Assembly (NCBI RefSeq): GCF_014931605.1
Contig: NZ_CP053382.1
Coordinates: 2,790,001-2,854,000 of the forward strand
DNA: 64,000 nucleotides
DNA from: Halomonas sp. MCCC 1A13316
GTDB lineage: Bacteria; Pseudomonadota; Gammaproteobacteria; Pseudomonadales; Halomonadaceae
Direction of reading: 5' to 3'
Shown here: in pieces, positions 28,489-38,820 of the stretch
Numbering within the stretch: the stretch's first letter is position 1
Layout: every line of letters starts with the position of its first letter
Made by a program: the position numbers and the translations under genes
Notes under the pieces: model-generated
Told to the model about the DNA's origin: nothing
The model's database searches: none
The model's input: only the letters and a program-made list of their open reading frames with translations

Positions 28489-29694
28489 CTAGAACCAGCC
28501 GCTGAGCAGGTTGCTGAAGAAGCGCCGTACCTGATCGAAAAGCCGCTTGAACAGTCCACCCTCCTCGATCGACTCGAGGGCCACCAGCTCTTGTTCGCCC
28601 ACGACCTCCTCGCCGAGACGCACCTCGAGGGTCCCGACTCGATCGCCGAGACTGATCGGTGCGGTAAGGTCCGGGCGTATGTCCAGGCGAGCACTTAGCT
28701 CATGGTTACGCGCGCGCGGCAGCGTCATGGCGACATTGCTGTCGACGCCGACGCGCAGCTCATCCTTTTCGCCCCCCCAGAGGCGCGGCGTATTCAATAC
28801 CGCCCCTTGTTCGTAGAGCTGAAGGGTCTCGAAGTAGCGAAATCCATAGCTGAGCAGCTTCTGGGTCTCCTGCGCACGAGCCTCCTCGGAGTCGGTACCC
28901 ATCACTACCGCAATCAGACGCATGTCATCGCGTACGGCCGAAGCCACCAGACAATATCCGGCCTCTTCGGTGTGGCCAGTCTTCAGTCCATCCACCGTCG
29001 GATCGCGCCATAGCAGCCGGTTGCGATTGGGCTGACGAATATCGTTGTAGGTAAAGTATTTCTCGGCGTAGATGGCGTAATGCTCGGGATAGTCGTCGAT
29101 GATGTACTGAGACAGCAGCGCCAGATCCCGAGCCGACGAGTAGTGCTCGGGGTGAGGAAGTCCCGTGGCATTGACGAAGTGGGTATTGTTCAGACCGAGC
29201 CGGGACGCGTGCTGATTCATCATGTCGGCGAAGGGCGCCTCGCCACCGGCCAGGTGTTCTGCTACGGCGATGCTGGCATCGTTACCGGACTGGATAATGA
29301 TTCCGTAAAGCAGGTCACGGATCGAAACGTCGGTATTGACTTCGATGAACATCTTGGAGCCGCCCGTACGCCAGGCGTTCTCGCTGACACGAACGGTATC
29401 GTCCATGCTGATATTGCCGCGATTGAGTTCGCGCTCGACCAGGTAGGCGGTCATCAGCTTGGTCAGGCTCGCCGGCGGCAGACGCTCGTCGGCGTTATTC
29501 TCCGCCAGCACCCTGCCGCTATCGGCATCCATCAGTATCCACGACTTGGCCGCAACCTGAGGCGGTGCGGGTATCACGGTTTGGGGCTGTGGTGCCGGCA
29601 CCGCCTGGGCCAGGGCCTGGGAAACGATCAAGAGCAGGCTCAGCAGCGTCAACGGCAGAAGCCGTGAGCGGAAACGGGAAAGCAGTACTCGCAT
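28489..29694 (-). CDS. dacA: D-alanyl-D-alanine carboxypeptidase (PBP5/6 family)
   Basis: Trims the terminal D-Ala from peptidoglycan pentapeptides. The 401-residue protein has a signal peptide (to ~residue 31, QALAQA), the catalytic SxxK as ASLTK, the SGN motif in IQSGNDAS and the KTG motif in GLKTGHT. A C-terminal beta domain ends in an amphipathic helix (FKRLFDQVRRFFSNLL) that anchors the protein to the inner membrane. Possible starts are at 29745, 29709 and 29694; I prefer 29694 because it gives a compact signal peptide, but RBS evidence is weak for all. Part of the rod-shape cluster. Confidence 0.95.
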   Translation of the reverse strand: MRVLLSRFRSRLLPLTLLSLLLIVSQALAQAVPAPQPQTVIPAPPQVAAKSWILMDADSGRVLAENNADERLPPASLTKLMTAYLVERELNRGNISMDDTVRVSENAWRTGGSKMFIEVNTDVSIRDLLYGIIIQSGNDASIAVAEHLAGGEAPFADMMNQHASRLGLNNTHFVNATGLPHPEHYSSARDLALLSQYIIDDYPEHYAIYAEKYFTYNDIRQPNRNRLLWRDPTVDGLKTGHTEEAGYCLVASAVRDDMRLIAVVMGTDSEEARAQETQKLLSYGFRYFETLQLYEQGAVLNTPRLWGGEKDELRVGVDSNVAMTLPRARNHELSARLDIRPDLTAPISLGDRVGTLEVRLGEEVVGEQELVALESIEEGGLFKRLFDQVRRFFSNLLSGWF

Positions 29695-29745
29695 GGGCAT
29701 GGATCTCATTGATGCGTCGAGAAGTATCAAGGGTAAGCGCGCCAA

Positions 29746-30732
29746 TCAATCGGCGGCTTTGACGATAAAGGCCTGGTCGAAACCGGCACGTCTCAGTTCA
29801 TCGCGGACGGGCTCGACCTGTCCGGCATGGGCCAGAGGGCCAACCTGGACCCGATACATTCCGGTGCCATCCGCGACACGCACCGGATGCGACAACTCGT
29901 GCTCTAGACGAGTCTTGAGCGCCTGGGCATTTTCGGCCGAGCCCAGCGCAGCGATCTGCAGGTAGATCGGCGCATCGCGCCCAGGCTCTCCGGTTCCACT
30001 GCGTGCGGCATTGCCGGCAGTCGTGCCGGCAGTCGCCGCCGCGTCATCGGCTTGTGTCACCCCCGCGCGGGGCGTCGATGCGGCAGCCGTTTGAACAGCG
30101 GTCGCAGTTGTCCGGTTCGCGTTACCGCCGCCGTTTTCAGCCAGCCAGACAGCAGGATCGATCGCTTCGACCTTCACTCGGCCAGTGCCGCGGTCAAGGA
30201 TATCGAGTCTTGCCGCAGCGGCATAGGAAAGGTCGATCTCGCGTTCACTATGAAAGGGACCACGATCGTTGACACGCACGATCACCGAACGACCATTGTC
30301 GAGACTGGTGACCCGGGCATAGGTCGGCAGCGGCAGCGAGCGGTGTGCCGCGCTCATCTTGTACATGTCGTATATCTCGCCGTTGGATGTGGCATAACCG
30401 TGGAACTTCTCGCCATACCATGATGCCGTGCCTTGCTGCGCATAGCCGCGAGCATCCGACAGCACACGATAGGTCTTGCCCCACACCTCGTAGACCGGGC
30501 GATTGCCTCCTCGCGAGGGTGCTTCAACGCGTGGTACGGCATTGGGAATCTGGCTCACGTCGGGCGGGTCTTGCGGGTAAGCGTCGCCACTCATAGCGTA
30601 GCGCTCCCCCCCCGTCGACGTCGCGGCTGGCCCCTGCGCTGCGCCGTCTCGCTGTGCCGGGACGTTCGAACCGCTGCCGGCACAGCCAGCCACCAAGGTC
30701 GTCACGATCAGTACCGCCCACACCATTTTCAC
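29746..30732 (-). CDS. rlpA: Septal ring lytic transglycosylase RlpA
   Basis: An outer-membrane lipoprotein (lipobox LVAGC, Cys17) with a double-psi beta-barrel domain (about 98-195) showing the GTASWYGEKFHGYATSNGE signature and the catalytic-type segment VNDRGPF. A variable Ala/Thr-rich linker follows, then a C-terminal SPOR domain (about 255-328) that binds denuded septal glycan. In Pseudomonas RlpA cleaves such glycan. The start is a GTG that overlaps the mltB stop (GTGA) with GGAGG upstream, so translation is coupled. Intact, 328 residues. Confidence 0.94.
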   Translation of the reverse strand: MKMVWAVLIVTTLVAGCAGSGSNVPAQRDGAAQGPAATSTGGERYAMSGDAYPQDPPDVSQIPNAVPRVEAPSRGGNRPVYEVWGKTYRVLSDARGYAQQGTASWYGEKFHGYATSNGEIYDMYKMSAAHRSLPLPTYARVTSLDNGRSVIVRVNDRGPFHSEREIDLSYAAAARLDILDRGTGRVKVEAIDPAVWLAENGGGNANRTTATAVQTAAASTPRAGVTQADDAAATAGTTAGNAARSGTGEPGRDAPIYLQIAALGSAENAQALKTRLEHELSHPVRVADGTGMYRVQVGPLAHAGQVEPVRDELRRAGFDQAFIVKAAD

Positions 30733-31793
30733 AGCGATCCCTCCTGCTCGGCGGCTACGGACGCGGACAGCGGAAAGGGCTCGAGAGCGCGCTGATCCGC
30801 TATCGCTTCGGCCAGCTCGGTCACGGCCATGGCATACAAGTGGCTATGGTTGTAGCGCGTAATGACGTAGAAATTCTCGAATCCAAGACGGTAGCGCCAG
30901 TCCGTATCGTCAATTTCCAAGGCCAGCGGGATGACCGCTGTCGCTGCATCGAGTTCTGCTCGAGGCATGATCCCGGCTGGCTCCAATTCACTCAGGTACT
31001 GGTAAGGCCGCTGGGTGCTGTTGAACTCGATCGCCTTGGGAGGCTCGTCTGGCCCTTCGGCTTCGGTATAGATGGGTTCGTCGCGACGCCAGCCATGCTC
31101 GGCGAAATAGTTCCCTACACTGCCAATGGCATCGACCGGGTTGGTCCATAGATCACGCTGGCCGTCGCCGTCGAAATCCACCGCATAGGCGCGGTAGCTG
31201 GTAGGAATGAACTGGGGATAGCCCATGGCACCGGCATAGGAGCCCTTGAGGCTACCCGGGTCGACACCCTGTTCGTGGCTGATTTCGAGAAAAGCGGCCA
31301 GTTCGCCGCGAAAGAAACTGCCGCGGGCCGGGTGATGGAAAGCCAGTGTGGCCAAAGAGTCGATGACGCGGTGACGCCCGGTAAAACGGCCGTAGCTGGT
31401 CTCGACTCCGATGATGGCGGCAATGACTTCCGGCGGCACGCCGTACTCGGCCTGGGCGCGGGAAAAGGCATCGTCATGGGTCTCGATGAAGGCGACACCA
31501 CGGGCGATTCGTTCCGGCTGAAGGAATATCTCACGGTATTCGTCCCAGCGCAGCCGGCGCTCCGCCGCGCCCGCCATGGCATCTAGCACGCCCTGCTGAA
31601 ATACGGCGTCATGCAGTGCCGCTTCCAACCAGTCGCGTTCGATGCCGTGCCCGCTGAGCTCATTGACCAGCAGCCTCGCCCCCTCATGCTGAGCAGGGTC
31701 GAAGTCCGCTGCGTGCAAGGTCGGCGCCAACATCCATAGCGTCGTGGCCACCAGCGCACCGCCAGCCCCTTTCCACTTTCTCGATGGCTTCAT
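30729..31793 (-). CDS. mltB: Membrane-bound lytic murein transglycosylase B
   Basis: Cleaves the glycan strand of peptidoglycan to 1,6-anhydro products. With the ATG at 31793 the protein is 354 residues, with a signal peptide ending near LHAADF. Catalytic Glu lies in IIGVETSYGRFTG, and further family motifs are GSYAGAMGYPQFIPTSY and DFDGDGQRDLW. No clear lipobox is seen, so this may be a soluble periplasmic form. The open frame continues upstream to 32243 only through rodA sequence, which is not coding for this product. It precedes rlpA with a 4-nt overlap. Confidence 0.94.
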   Translation of the reverse strand: MKPSRKWKGAGGALVATTLWMLAPTLHAADFDPAQHEGARLLVNELSGHGIERDWLEAALHDAVFQQGVLDAMAGAAERRLRWDEYREIFLQPERIARGVAFIETHDDAFSRAQAEYGVPPEVIAAIIGVETSYGRFTGRHRVIDSLATLAFHHPARGSFFRGELAAFLEISHEQGVDPGSLKGSYAGAMGYPQFIPTSYRAYAVDFDGDGQRDLWTNPVDAIGSVGNYFAEHGWRRDEPIYTEAEGPDEPPKAIEFNSTQRPYQYLSELEPAGIMPRAELDAATAVIPLALEIDDTDWRYRLGFENFYVITRYNHSHLYAMAVTELAEAIADQRALEPFPLSASVAAEQEGSL

Positions 31794-31855
31794 GCTTGCG
31801 CCACTCCTTGATCGGGGCCACTTCGTCCAGACTCGCACCACACTGCACCCGGCCA

Positions 31856-33016
31856 TTAGCGCGGCAGCAGGCGACGATGCCCATGAATGGACATGAGAAT
31901 ACCGAATCCCGCCATCAAGGTCACGCTGGAGGTCCCACCGTAACTGACCAGCGGAAGAGGCACCCCCACAACGGGTAGAATCCCGCTGACCATGCCCACG
32001 TTGACGAAGACGTAAATGAAAAAGGTGAGGATGATGCTGCCACCCAATAGCCGCCCAAAGGTATCGTGCGCAGCGGTGGCAAGCCACAGCCCGCGAATCA
32101 CGATCAGGAGATAGAGCAACAGCACGAGCAACATCCCCACCAGGCCGAACTCTTCGCCTAGTACCGCCACAATGAAGTCGGTGTGTCGCTCGGGCAGGAA
32201 CTCGAGCTGGGATTGGGTCCCCTGCAGCCACCCCTTGCCCCACAGGCCACCGCTACCGATGGCCGTGGTCGATTGAATGATGTTCCAACCGGCTCCCAGA
32301 GGGTCGCTTTCGGGGTTGAGAAAGGTCAATACCCGCTGGCGCTGGTAGTTGTGCAGATTGATCCACAACAATGGCAGCGCGGATGCGGCGGCGACGCTGA
32401 GCAGGCCGATGAAGCGCCATGAGAGTCCCGCCATCAGCACCACGAAAACTCCTGCACACCCCACCAGCAGCGAAGTACCCAGGTCCGGCTGCTTGGCGAT
32501 AAGCACGATCGGCACGCCGAGTATCGCCGCACAGATCAGCAGGTCCTTCCAGCGTGGCGGAAGTTCGCGCCGGCCCAGCCATGCCGCCAGCATCAGCGGC
32601 ATGGCCAGCTTCATCAGCTCGGAGGGCTGGAAGCGGATCACGCCGGGAATTTCCAGCCAACGTTGCGCCCCCATGCCGACGTCGCCCACGAGTGCTACCG
32701 CGATCAGCATCAGCAGGCCGGCGCCATAGACCAGCGGCGCCCAGCGCAACAGCGTGCCGGGTGGCAGTTGTGCCAATAGCAGCATCACCACGAGCGCGAC
32801 CAGCAGGCGTGTTCCCTGCGCCATCACCACCTCGATGCGCTGGCCGCTGGCGCTGTAGAGAACCCCCAGCCCGGCGACCAGCAATACCAGCAGCAGCAGC
32901 AGCAGCCAAGGGTCGAGGTGTGTCCGTTCCCAGATGCTCTTGCGCCGCGAGATGCCACTTACCGGGGCCCGCACCGGTCGGGCTCGCAGTCCCTTTGTCA
33001 GTCCCATCAACGTCAT
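31856..33016 (-). CDS. rodA: Peptidoglycan glycosyltransferase RodA
   Basis: SEDS-family polymerase of the elongasome, partner of PBP2. The 386-residue protein has about ten membrane helices; conserved motifs are RFQPSELMKLA, LPERHTDFIVAVLGEEFG and VGVPLPLVSYGGTS, where the Asp of HTDF is the catalytic residue of the family. A run of Leu in the first helix is encoded by six CAG units on the plus strand (32888-32905). It lies 3 bp after mrdA. Confidence 0.96.
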   Translation of the reverse strand: MTLMGLTKGLRARPVRAPVSGISRRKSIWERTHLDPWLLLLLLVLLVAGLGVLYSASGQRIEVVMAQGTRLLVALVVMLLLAQLPPGTLLRWAPLVYGAGLLMLIAVALVGDVGMGAQRWLEIPGVIRFQPSELMKLAMPLMLAAWLGRRELPPRWKDLLICAAILGVPIVLIAKQPDLGTSLLVGCAGVFVVLMAGLSWRFIGLLSVAAASALPLLWINLHNYQRQRVLTFLNPESDPLGAGWNIIQSTTAIGSGGLWGKGWLQGTQSQLEFLPERHTDFIVAVLGEEFGLVGMLLVLLLYLLIVIRGLWLATAAHDTFGRLLGGSIILTFFIYVFVNVGMVSGILPVVGVPLPLVSYGGTSSVTLMAGFGILMSIHGHRRLLPR

Positions 33017-33019
33017 CGT

Positions 33020-34927
33020 TCAGTTCCCCGCCACGCTACCGGTGTCGCTCTCCATCACCTCGCGCACCTCCTCGACATCGGGGGCCTCCTCCTCCAGCAA
33101 CCAGGCGTCGGTCATGGCTCGTGCCAGGTGCGCGGCATGGGTGCTCCCGCCGCCGGCATTCTCCACGATCACGGCAACGGCGATCTGCGGATCCTCCAGC
33201 GGAGCAAAGGCCATGAACAGCGCATGGTCGCGAAGCCGCTCGGCCAGCTCTTCGGCGTTGTAGCGCTGATCCTGCCCCAGCGAAAAGACCTGGGCGGTGC
33301 CGGACTTGCCGCCCATACGGTATTCGAGACCTACCCCGGTGCGTCTGGCCGTTCCTTCATGCCCGCTAAGAACTTTCTCCATGCCGGTGAAGATCCGGCC
33401 CCACCAGCCGTCATTGCTGATGACGATATCGTCGGGTGTATCCGGCAACTCCGTCGGCACCTCCTCATCGCCGATGCGCCCCGCCAGACGTGGCCTCACC
33501 CATTCCCCGCGATTGGCAAGCACGGCGGTGGCCGTCGCCAGCTGCAACGGGGTGACCTGCCAATAGCCCTGGCCAATACCGACCGAAAGCGTTTCACCGG
33601 GATACCAGGGCTGATTGAAACGAGCCCGCTTCCAGTCACGCGAAGGCATCAGCGCGCTACTCTCTCCGAACACGTCATGACCGACGCGCTGGCCGAAGCC
33701 GAAGGCGCTCATCTGTTCGTGGAGGCGGTCGATGCCCAGCTCATGCGCCAGCGAGTAATAGTAGGTATTGTTGGAAACGGCAATGGCGCGCTCCATGTCG
33801 ACACGCCCATGCCCCCAGCGCAACCAGTTGCGGTAGCGACGGCTGTCATTGGGTAACTGATAGAACCCCGGGTCGTTGATGGTCTTTTCCGGGGTGATTA
33901 CCCCCTCGGCCAGGCCGGCCAGTGCCAGGAACGGCTTGATCGTCGAGCCGGGCGGATACTGGCCGCGAATGGCTCGGTTGAACAGCGGCAGGTCGATATC
34001 CTCCTGCAGCGCGCGGTAGGAGGCAAAATCTATCCCAGTGACGAACTGATTGCTGTCGAACCCGGGTGCCGACACCATGGCCAGGATCTCGCCGGTTTGG
34101 GGGGCGATGGCGACGATCGAGCCGCGGCGGTTGTCGAGCAGCTTATAAGCCAATAGCTGCAACTCTTTATCCAGCGTCAGCGTCAAGTTCTGCCCCGGAA
34201 CCGGGTCGGTGCGACCCAGCTCGCGCAGCACCCGTCCACGGGCATTGGTCTCCACCTGACGCAGGCCGGCCTGGCCGTGAAGCACGTCCTCGTAGAACCG
34301 CTCGACCCCGGTCTTGCCGATGAAGTGGGTGCCTGCGTAGCGCCCGGAATCGAGCTCCTTGAGTTCGTCGGCATTGATACGACCTACGTAGCCCAGAGCA
34401 TGCGCCATGACTTGGGCGTCGGGGTAGTAGCGCAGCAGTTGGGCCTCGACCTCGACCCCGGGGAGGCGATGCCGGTTGACCGCCAGCCGGGCGATCTGCG
34501 CCTCATCGAGATCGCTCATCAGTAGCGCCGGTTGGAACGGCCGCTGACGCTGGCGCGCGCGAATGCGAAATTCCTCGGCCTCTTCAGGGCTCAGCTCCAG
34601 CAACTCCTCCAACCGGTCCAGGGTAATATCGAGGTCGTCGACCCGTTCACGCGTCAGGGTCAAGTTATAAGTGGGGCGATTCTCAGCCAGCAGCACACCA
34701 TTCCGGTCGTAGATCAATCCGCGGGTGGGCGGCAAAGGCTCCACCCGTACGCGATTCTTCTCGGAGCGGGTACTGTAGACTTCATGCTGAACCACTTGCA
34801 GATACACTAGCCGCCCCATCAGCAATCCCGTCAAGAGCAGGATCGTCAATACGGCAAGAAACGCACGCACGCGAAAGATGCGCAGCTCTTGTTCGGGGTT
34901 CTTCAAAGTATTACGGCGGTCGCGCAT
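33020..34927 (-). CDS. mrdA: Penicillin-binding protein 2
   Basis: Class B transpeptidase of the elongasome. The 635-residue protein has one N-terminal membrane helix (about 23-43), a pedestal domain starting with RGLIYDRNGVLLA, and the transpeptidase domain with SxxK in PGSTIKP, SNN in VSNNTYYYSL and KSG in GKSGTAQV. All three catalytic motifs are intact. The length matches E. coli MrdA (633). It lies between rodA and rlmH in the usual order. Confidence 0.97.
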   Translation of the reverse strand: MRDRRNTLKNPEQELRIFRVRAFLAVLTILLLTGLLMGRLVYLQVVQHEVYSTRSEKNRVRVEPLPPTRGLIYDRNGVLLAENRPTYNLTLTRERVDDLDITLDRLEELLELSPEEAEEFRIRARQRQRPFQPALLMSDLDEAQIARLAVNRHRLPGVEVEAQLLRYYPDAQVMAHALGYVGRINADELKELDSGRYAGTHFIGKTGVERFYEDVLHGQAGLRQVETNARGRVLRELGRTDPVPGQNLTLTLDKELQLLAYKLLDNRRGSIVAIAPQTGEILAMVSAPGFDSNQFVTGIDFASYRALQEDIDLPLFNRAIRGQYPPGSTIKPFLALAGLAEGVITPEKTINDPGFYQLPNDSRRYRNWLRWGHGRVDMERAIAVSNNTYYYSLAHELGIDRLHEQMSAFGFGQRVGHDVFGESSALMPSRDWKRARFNQPWYPGETLSVGIGQGYWQVTPLQLATATAVLANRGEWVRPRLAGRIGDEEVPTELPDTPDDIVISNDGWWGRIFTGMEKVLSGHEGTARRTGVGLEYRMGGKSGTAQVFSLGQDQRYNAEELAERLRDHALFMAFAPLEDPQIAVAVIVENAGGGSTHAAHLARAMTDAWLLEEEAPDVEEVREVMESDTGSVAGN

Positions 34928-34968
34928 GCCGAAAATTGTCTCGACTCAGGTTGTCGTAAAGCCGCCGT

Positions 34969-35436
34969 TCAGCGGTGGTAGGGGTGCCCTACCATCAGGG
35001 TCCAGGCGCGGTAGAGTTGTTCGGCCACAATCACCCTGACCAGCGGATGCGGGAGGGTCAGCGGCGACAGCGACCAGCGCCGGTCGGCCGTCGCCGAGAG
35101 TTCCGGGGCCAGTCCGTCCGGCCCACCGACCAGTAACACCACATCGCGTCCCTCATGGCGCCAGGTTTCGGCCTCCCGGGCCAGTCGCTCGGTGCTCCAG
35201 TTCTTTCCATCGACCTCAAGTGCGACCGTGAGTTCATCACCGCGCAGCCGCTCGCGAATTCGCTTGGCCTCGAGCGCCACGGCTCTGGCCGTGTCGGAGT
35301 TCTTGCCACGCTGACCGGGAGCGATTTCCTCGACTTCCAAGGCAAAATCGCGTGGCAGACGCTTACGATACTCCTCGACACCTTCACTGACCCAGCCAGG
35401 CATTCGTGTGCCGACCGCCAGCAGGCGGATCCTCAT
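34969..35436 (-). CDS. rlmH: 23S rRNA pseudouridine-1915 N3-methyltransferase
   Basis: SPOUT-family methyltransferase that modifies helix 69 of 23S rRNA. With the ATG at 35436 it has 155 residues, exactly the usual size; the start overlaps the rsfS stop as ATGA. Motifs: MRIRLLAVGTRMPGW at the start, LLVGGPDGL as the SAM-binding knot and the YHR C-terminus shared by all RlmH. A longer upstream frame lies in rsfS and is rejected. Confidence 0.96.
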   Translation of the reverse strand: MRIRLLAVGTRMPGWVSEGVEEYRKRLPRDFALEVEEIAPGQRGKNSDTARAVALEAKRIRERLRGDELTVALEVDGKNWSTERLAREAETWRHEGRDVVLLVGGPDGLAPELSATADRRWSLSPLTLPHPLVRVIVAEQLYRAWTLMVGHPYHR

Positions 35437-35795
35437 GCGCCACCGTGTTCCTGCTGCTGCTCCGAATCGCTCGGCAAGTCGGCCCACAGCCGCTCCAGAT
35501 CATATAACTGGCGGGTCTCGGGGAGCATGACATGGACGACCAGATCGCCCAGGTCCACCAGGACCCAGTCGGACCCGACCTGCCCCTCCACCCCCAGCGG
35601 CTGGATACCGCTGGCCTTGGCCTGATGGACCACGTGCTCCGCAAGCGCGGCAACGTGACGCGTGGAGGTACCGCTGGCCACGATCATCAGGTCGGTAACA
35701 CTGGTCAGCCGGGATACGTCCAGCTGCGCAACGTCCTTGGCCTTCAGGTCATCCAACGCCTCTACCACCAGAGTCTTGAGCGAATCGTTCTGCAT
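35433..35795 (-). CDS. rsfS: Ribosome silencing factor RsfS
   Basis: A 120-residue protein that binds L14 (uL14) on the large ribosomal subunit and blocks subunit joining in poor conditions. Family features: a DDLKAKD helix, VTDLMIVASGTSTRHVAALA, and DWVLVDLGDLVVHVML followed by RQLYDLERLW. The C-terminal tail is Gln/Glu-rich and short. It overlaps rlmH by 4 nt and sits downstream of nadD. Confidence 0.95.
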   Translation of the reverse strand: MQNDSLKTLVVEALDDLKAKDVAQLDVSRLTSVTDLMIVASGTSTRHVAALAEHVVHQAKASGIQPLGVEGQVGSDWVLVDLGDLVVHVMLPETRQLYDLERLWADLPSDSEQQQEHGGA

Positions 35796-35861
35796 AGCCC
35801 CTCATCAACGGGAAGTCTTGGTCGCCGCCATTGTAGCGTCTTGGGAAGCCGCTGGCAGCGC

Positions 35862-36563
35862 TCAACGACGTCGATAAAGCAAGTTGTCGTGAATTCTCTC
35901 CTCGACGGCTTCTGGTAGCAGAAAGCGGACGCTCATATTCGACGCGAGACGCTGACGAACCTCGGTCGCAGAAATTGCCAAGCGCGTGGGCAGCGCAAGG
36001 CGCAGCAGGCTGCCAGCGGGGCGCCGCATCAATGCGCCGGGACTGTAGACTTCGCGCCCCTCGATCAGCTCGGCCAAAGCGGTCGACAACGGCGCTTCGC
36101 AGCCGGGACGCTCTATCACTACCAAGTGGGCCAGCTCGAAGATGCGCTGCGGTGAGTGCCAGTCTGCCAGGCGCAGGAAGGCGTCATGACCCAGCGCCAT
36201 GACGAGCCTTGCCTGACTGCCATATTCGCTGCGCAGGCTGGCCAGGGTATCGGTGCTGTACGACGGTCCGTCGCGCTCGAGTTCTCGAGGGTCGGCGACC
36301 AGCCCCGGGGTGTCGCCGATTCCCAGCCGCAGCAGCGTCAGGCGCTCCTCAGGCGTAACCTGGGGTGTGTCACGCAGGGGCGGCGCCTTGGCCGGCACCA
36401 TGTGCACCCGATCCAACTGCAGGACTTCGAGCAGCTCCACGGCACTGCGCAGGTGACCCAGGTGCACGGGATCGAAGGTACCACCCAGCATGGCCACTCG
36501 CGGCGGCTCCAGGGGGACCGCGGCATGCTGGGCCGGCAGCGCACTGGTCTGCTGAGCGGTCAC
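35862..36563 (-). CDS. nadD: Nicotinate-nucleotide adenylyltransferase
   Basis: Adenylates nicotinate mononucleotide in NAD synthesis. The 233-residue protein has [15 protein letters not shown] as the nucleotide-binding start and [10 protein letters not shown] near the C-terminus. A roughly 22-residue N-terminal extension rich in Ala, Gln and Pro precedes the core and is not typical. The start is GTG and overlaps the proA stop (GTGA). An ATG nearer the core (VAMLGG) is possible but would lack the coupling. Confidence 0.94.
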   Translation of the reverse strand: MTAQQTSALPAQHAAVPLEPPRVAMLGGTFDPVHLGHLRSAVELLEVLQLDRVHMVPAKAPPLRDTPQVTPEERLTLLRLGIGDTPGLVADPRELERDGPSYSTDTLASLRSEYGSQARLVMALGHDAFLRLADWHSPQRIFELAHLVVIERPGCEAPLSTALAELIEGREVYSPGALMRRPAGSLLRLALPTRLAISATEVRQRLASNMSVRFLLPEAVEERIHDNLLYRRR

Positions 36564-37861
36564 CGGCGAACCTGGCCGTCGCCGAGCACCACGTACTTGC
36601 GCGTGGTCAAGCCCTCGAGCCCCACCGGTCCGCGGGCATGCAACTTGTCGGTGGAAATGCCGATTTCGGCCCCCAGTCCATACTCGAAGCCGTCGGCGAA
36701 ACGGGTCGAGGCATTGACGATCACCGAACTGGAATCGACCTCGGCCATGAAGCGACGCGCCAGTCCGTAATCCTCGGTGACGATGGCATCGGTGTGGTGC
36801 GAGCCATAGCGCTCGATGTGTTCAATGGCGATATCGATACCGTCGACTATGCGAACCGCCAGGATCGGCGCCAGATATTCGGCATGCCAGTCATCGTCGC
36901 TCGCGGTGGCAATATCGGCCAGAATCGCCCGAGTACGATCGCAGCCACGCAGCTCGACGCCGTGCTCGGCATAGGCATTGGCCAACCGCGGCAACAACGC
37001 TGCGGCGGCGGGCGCATCGATGAGCAGCGTCTCCATGGTATTGCAGGTACCGTAGCGTTGCGTCTTGGCATTGACGGCTATCGCCAAGGCCTTCTCGGGA
37101 TCCGCCGTGGCGTCGATATAGACATGGCACACCCCATCCAGGTGCTTGATCACCGGCACCCGCGCTTCGCGCGAGATACGCTCGATCAGCGACTTGCCGC
37201 CACGGGGAATGATGACGTCGACATACTCCGGCATGGCAATCAACTGCCCTACCGCCGCACGATCGGTGGTCGCCACCACCTGTACGGCGTCCTCCGGCAG
37301 CCCGGCCAAACGTAGCCCTTCGCGAATGCAGACGGCAATCGCGGCGTTGGAATCGCGCGCCTCGGAGCCTCCGCGTAAAATGCTGGCGTTGCCCGACTTC
37401 AGGCACAGGCTGGCGGCTTCCAGCGTCACATTGGGCCGCGATTCGTAGATGATCCCGATCACGCCGAGCGGCACCCGCATCTGGCCCACCTGAATACCGC
37501 TGGGGCGGTAGCGCAACCCTTCGATCTCTCCGACGGGGTCGGGCAATGCCGCCACCTGCCGCAACCCTTCCACCATGGCATCGATGCGACCCTCATCCAG
37601 TGCCAGGCGGTCCAACAGCGCAGGCTCCAGACCGTTGTCACGCCCGCGTGCAATGTCCTCGGCGTTGGCGGCCAACACGTCGCTGCGGCGATGCTGGAGC
37701 TGCTCGGCCATGGCCAGCAGGGCGCGATTCTTGTCGCCCGTGACGGCACGACGCATGTGGGTGGCCGCGGTACGCGCCGCCTGGCCAAGGCGAGTCATGT
37801 AGGCGACGACATCACCTACTGCGGCTTCGGTGCATTCGGTTTGGGAAGCGTGAGCGGACAT
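36560..37861 (-). CDS. proA: Gamma-glutamyl phosphate reductase
   Basis: NADPH-dependent reduction of gamma-glutamyl phosphate in proline synthesis. The 433-residue protein has the aldehyde-dehydrogenase fold with the catalytic Cys in [11 protein letters not shown], the [16 protein letters not shown] segment and the [24 protein letters not shown] end. With the ATG at 37861 it carries ~17 residues more than E. coli ProA; AGGAG lies 13 nt upstream. It is the first gene of the block running down to lipB. Proline is an osmolyte or osmoprotectant in halophiles, but no osmotic control element is visible. Confidence 0.96.
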   Translation of the reverse strand: MSAHASQTECTEAAVGDVVAYMTRLGQAARTAATHMRRAVTGDKNRALLAMAEQLQHRRSDVLAANAEDIARGRDNGLEPALLDRLALDEGRIDAMVEGLRQVAALPDPVGEIEGLRYRPSGIQVGQMRVPLGVIGIIYESRPNVTLEAASLCLKSGNASILRGGSEARDSNAAIAVCIREGLRLAGLPEDAVQVVATTDRAAVGQLIAMPEYVDVIIPRGGKSLIERISREARVPVIKHLDGVCHVYIDATADPEKALAIAVNAKTQRYGTCNTMETLLIDAPAAAALLPRLANAYAEHGVELRGCDRTRAILADIATASDDDWHAEYLAPILAVRIVDGIDIAIEHIERYGSHHTDAIVTEDYGLARRFMAEVDSSSVIVNASTRFADGFEYGLGAEIGISTDKLHARGPVGLEGLTTRKYVVLGDGQVRR

Positions 37862-37950
37862 GCTGAACGAAGTTCTCCTGGCAGAGCGCCACATGGCGCT
37901 GCGGGCGTTATACTGGCGCGACTCCACGTCGACCTCCATAGTAAGGCACC

Positions 37951-38820
37951 ATGCAGAGCAAGTACAAAGTCGGGCTGATGCGCCTGAACCTGTGGGCCGC
38001 AGCGCTACTGTTGATCCTGCTGGCATACCTGTCGGAACGGCTGTCCAGCGCCCTGTTGCTGGTCCTGGCCAGCGTCTGGTTGATGGTGACTGCCAGCCTG
38101 CTCGAGATGAGCCACCGGCGGCCTGCCACCGTGCCCTGGCAGCTGCTGCCCAGCCTGCTGCTGGCCGGCCTGCTCGTCGCCGATCCGGAACGGCACGCGC
38201 TGTGGCTGTGGGTCTGGCCCGCCCTACTGATGCTGCCTCAGCCCGGCTGGGTGCTGGCCCTTACCTGCACGTTGGCGGTGCTGACCTGGTGGATGCTGGC
38301 GGACTTGCTGGGGATCGAGCAGACGCTGTTCTCTGGCCTGGTATTGCTGCCACTCATGCTGCTTGGGCTGGCGCGTAACCGCCACTTGTTGCCGACCCGC
38401 TCCGTCGCGCGTCAGCGTATGCGCCTGGTACCAGGGCTCCCCTTGTGGAGCGGCCAGCAGCTATCCACCGACCTGCGCCGGGAGCGTGCGCGTTGCCGGC
38501 GCGAAGGGGTGCACGCCGAACTGATGCTGCTACGCACTTCGCGCCGTCAGCTATGGCCGCTGGCCCAGGACCTGTGCCGCCTGACCCACGAGTTCGAGAG
38601 CTGCTATCGCCTCGATCACCGCACCCTGGCCACGCTATTGCTCAGCCGGGATAAAAAGCAGGCAAGCGAACGGCGCCATACGCTACTCAAGGGGTTGCGT
38701 CCCAGCGCCAAGGTCCGCTTCGCCCCGCTGAGCGACCTGGGCACCCTGGAGGAAGCGGTGCAGCGCTTCGAGCGCCAGCGCGACGACCTCCAGATCGAGA
38801 CGGAGAGCCCCCATGGCTGA
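37951..38820 (+). CDS. Membrane protein with decayed GGDEF-like domain (first of pair)
   Basis: A 289-residue protein of unknown function. Residues ~12-145 form about five to six membrane helices; residues ~150-289 are a cytoplasmic domain whose pattern ([43 protein letters not shown], then [10 protein letters not shown]) follows the secondary-structure order of GGDEF domains. The GGDEF signature itself is absent; the aligned position reads [11 protein letters not shown]. It should therefore not make cyclic di-GMP. It overlaps the next gene by 8 nt, and that gene has the same architecture, so the pair probably acts together. Divergent from proA. Confidence 0.6.
   Translation: MQSKYKVGLMRLNLWAAALLLILLAYLSERLSSALLLVLASVWLMVTASLLEMSHRRPATVPWQLLPSLLLAGLLVADPERHALWLWVWPALLMLPQPGWVLALTCTLAVLTWWMLADLLGIEQTLFSGLVLLPLMLLGLARNRHLLPTRSVARQRMRLVPGLPLWSGQQLSTDLRRERARCRREGVHAELMLLRTSRRQLWPLAQDLCRLTHEFESCYRLDHRTLATLLLSRDKKQASERRHTLLKGLRPSAKVRFAPLSDLGTLEEAVQRFERQRDDLQIETESPHG

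Noticed and set aside
31794..32243. An N-terminal extension of the mltB frame up to 32243
   Set aside because: The extra 150 residues come from rodA sequence in another frame; the signal peptide starts at 31793.
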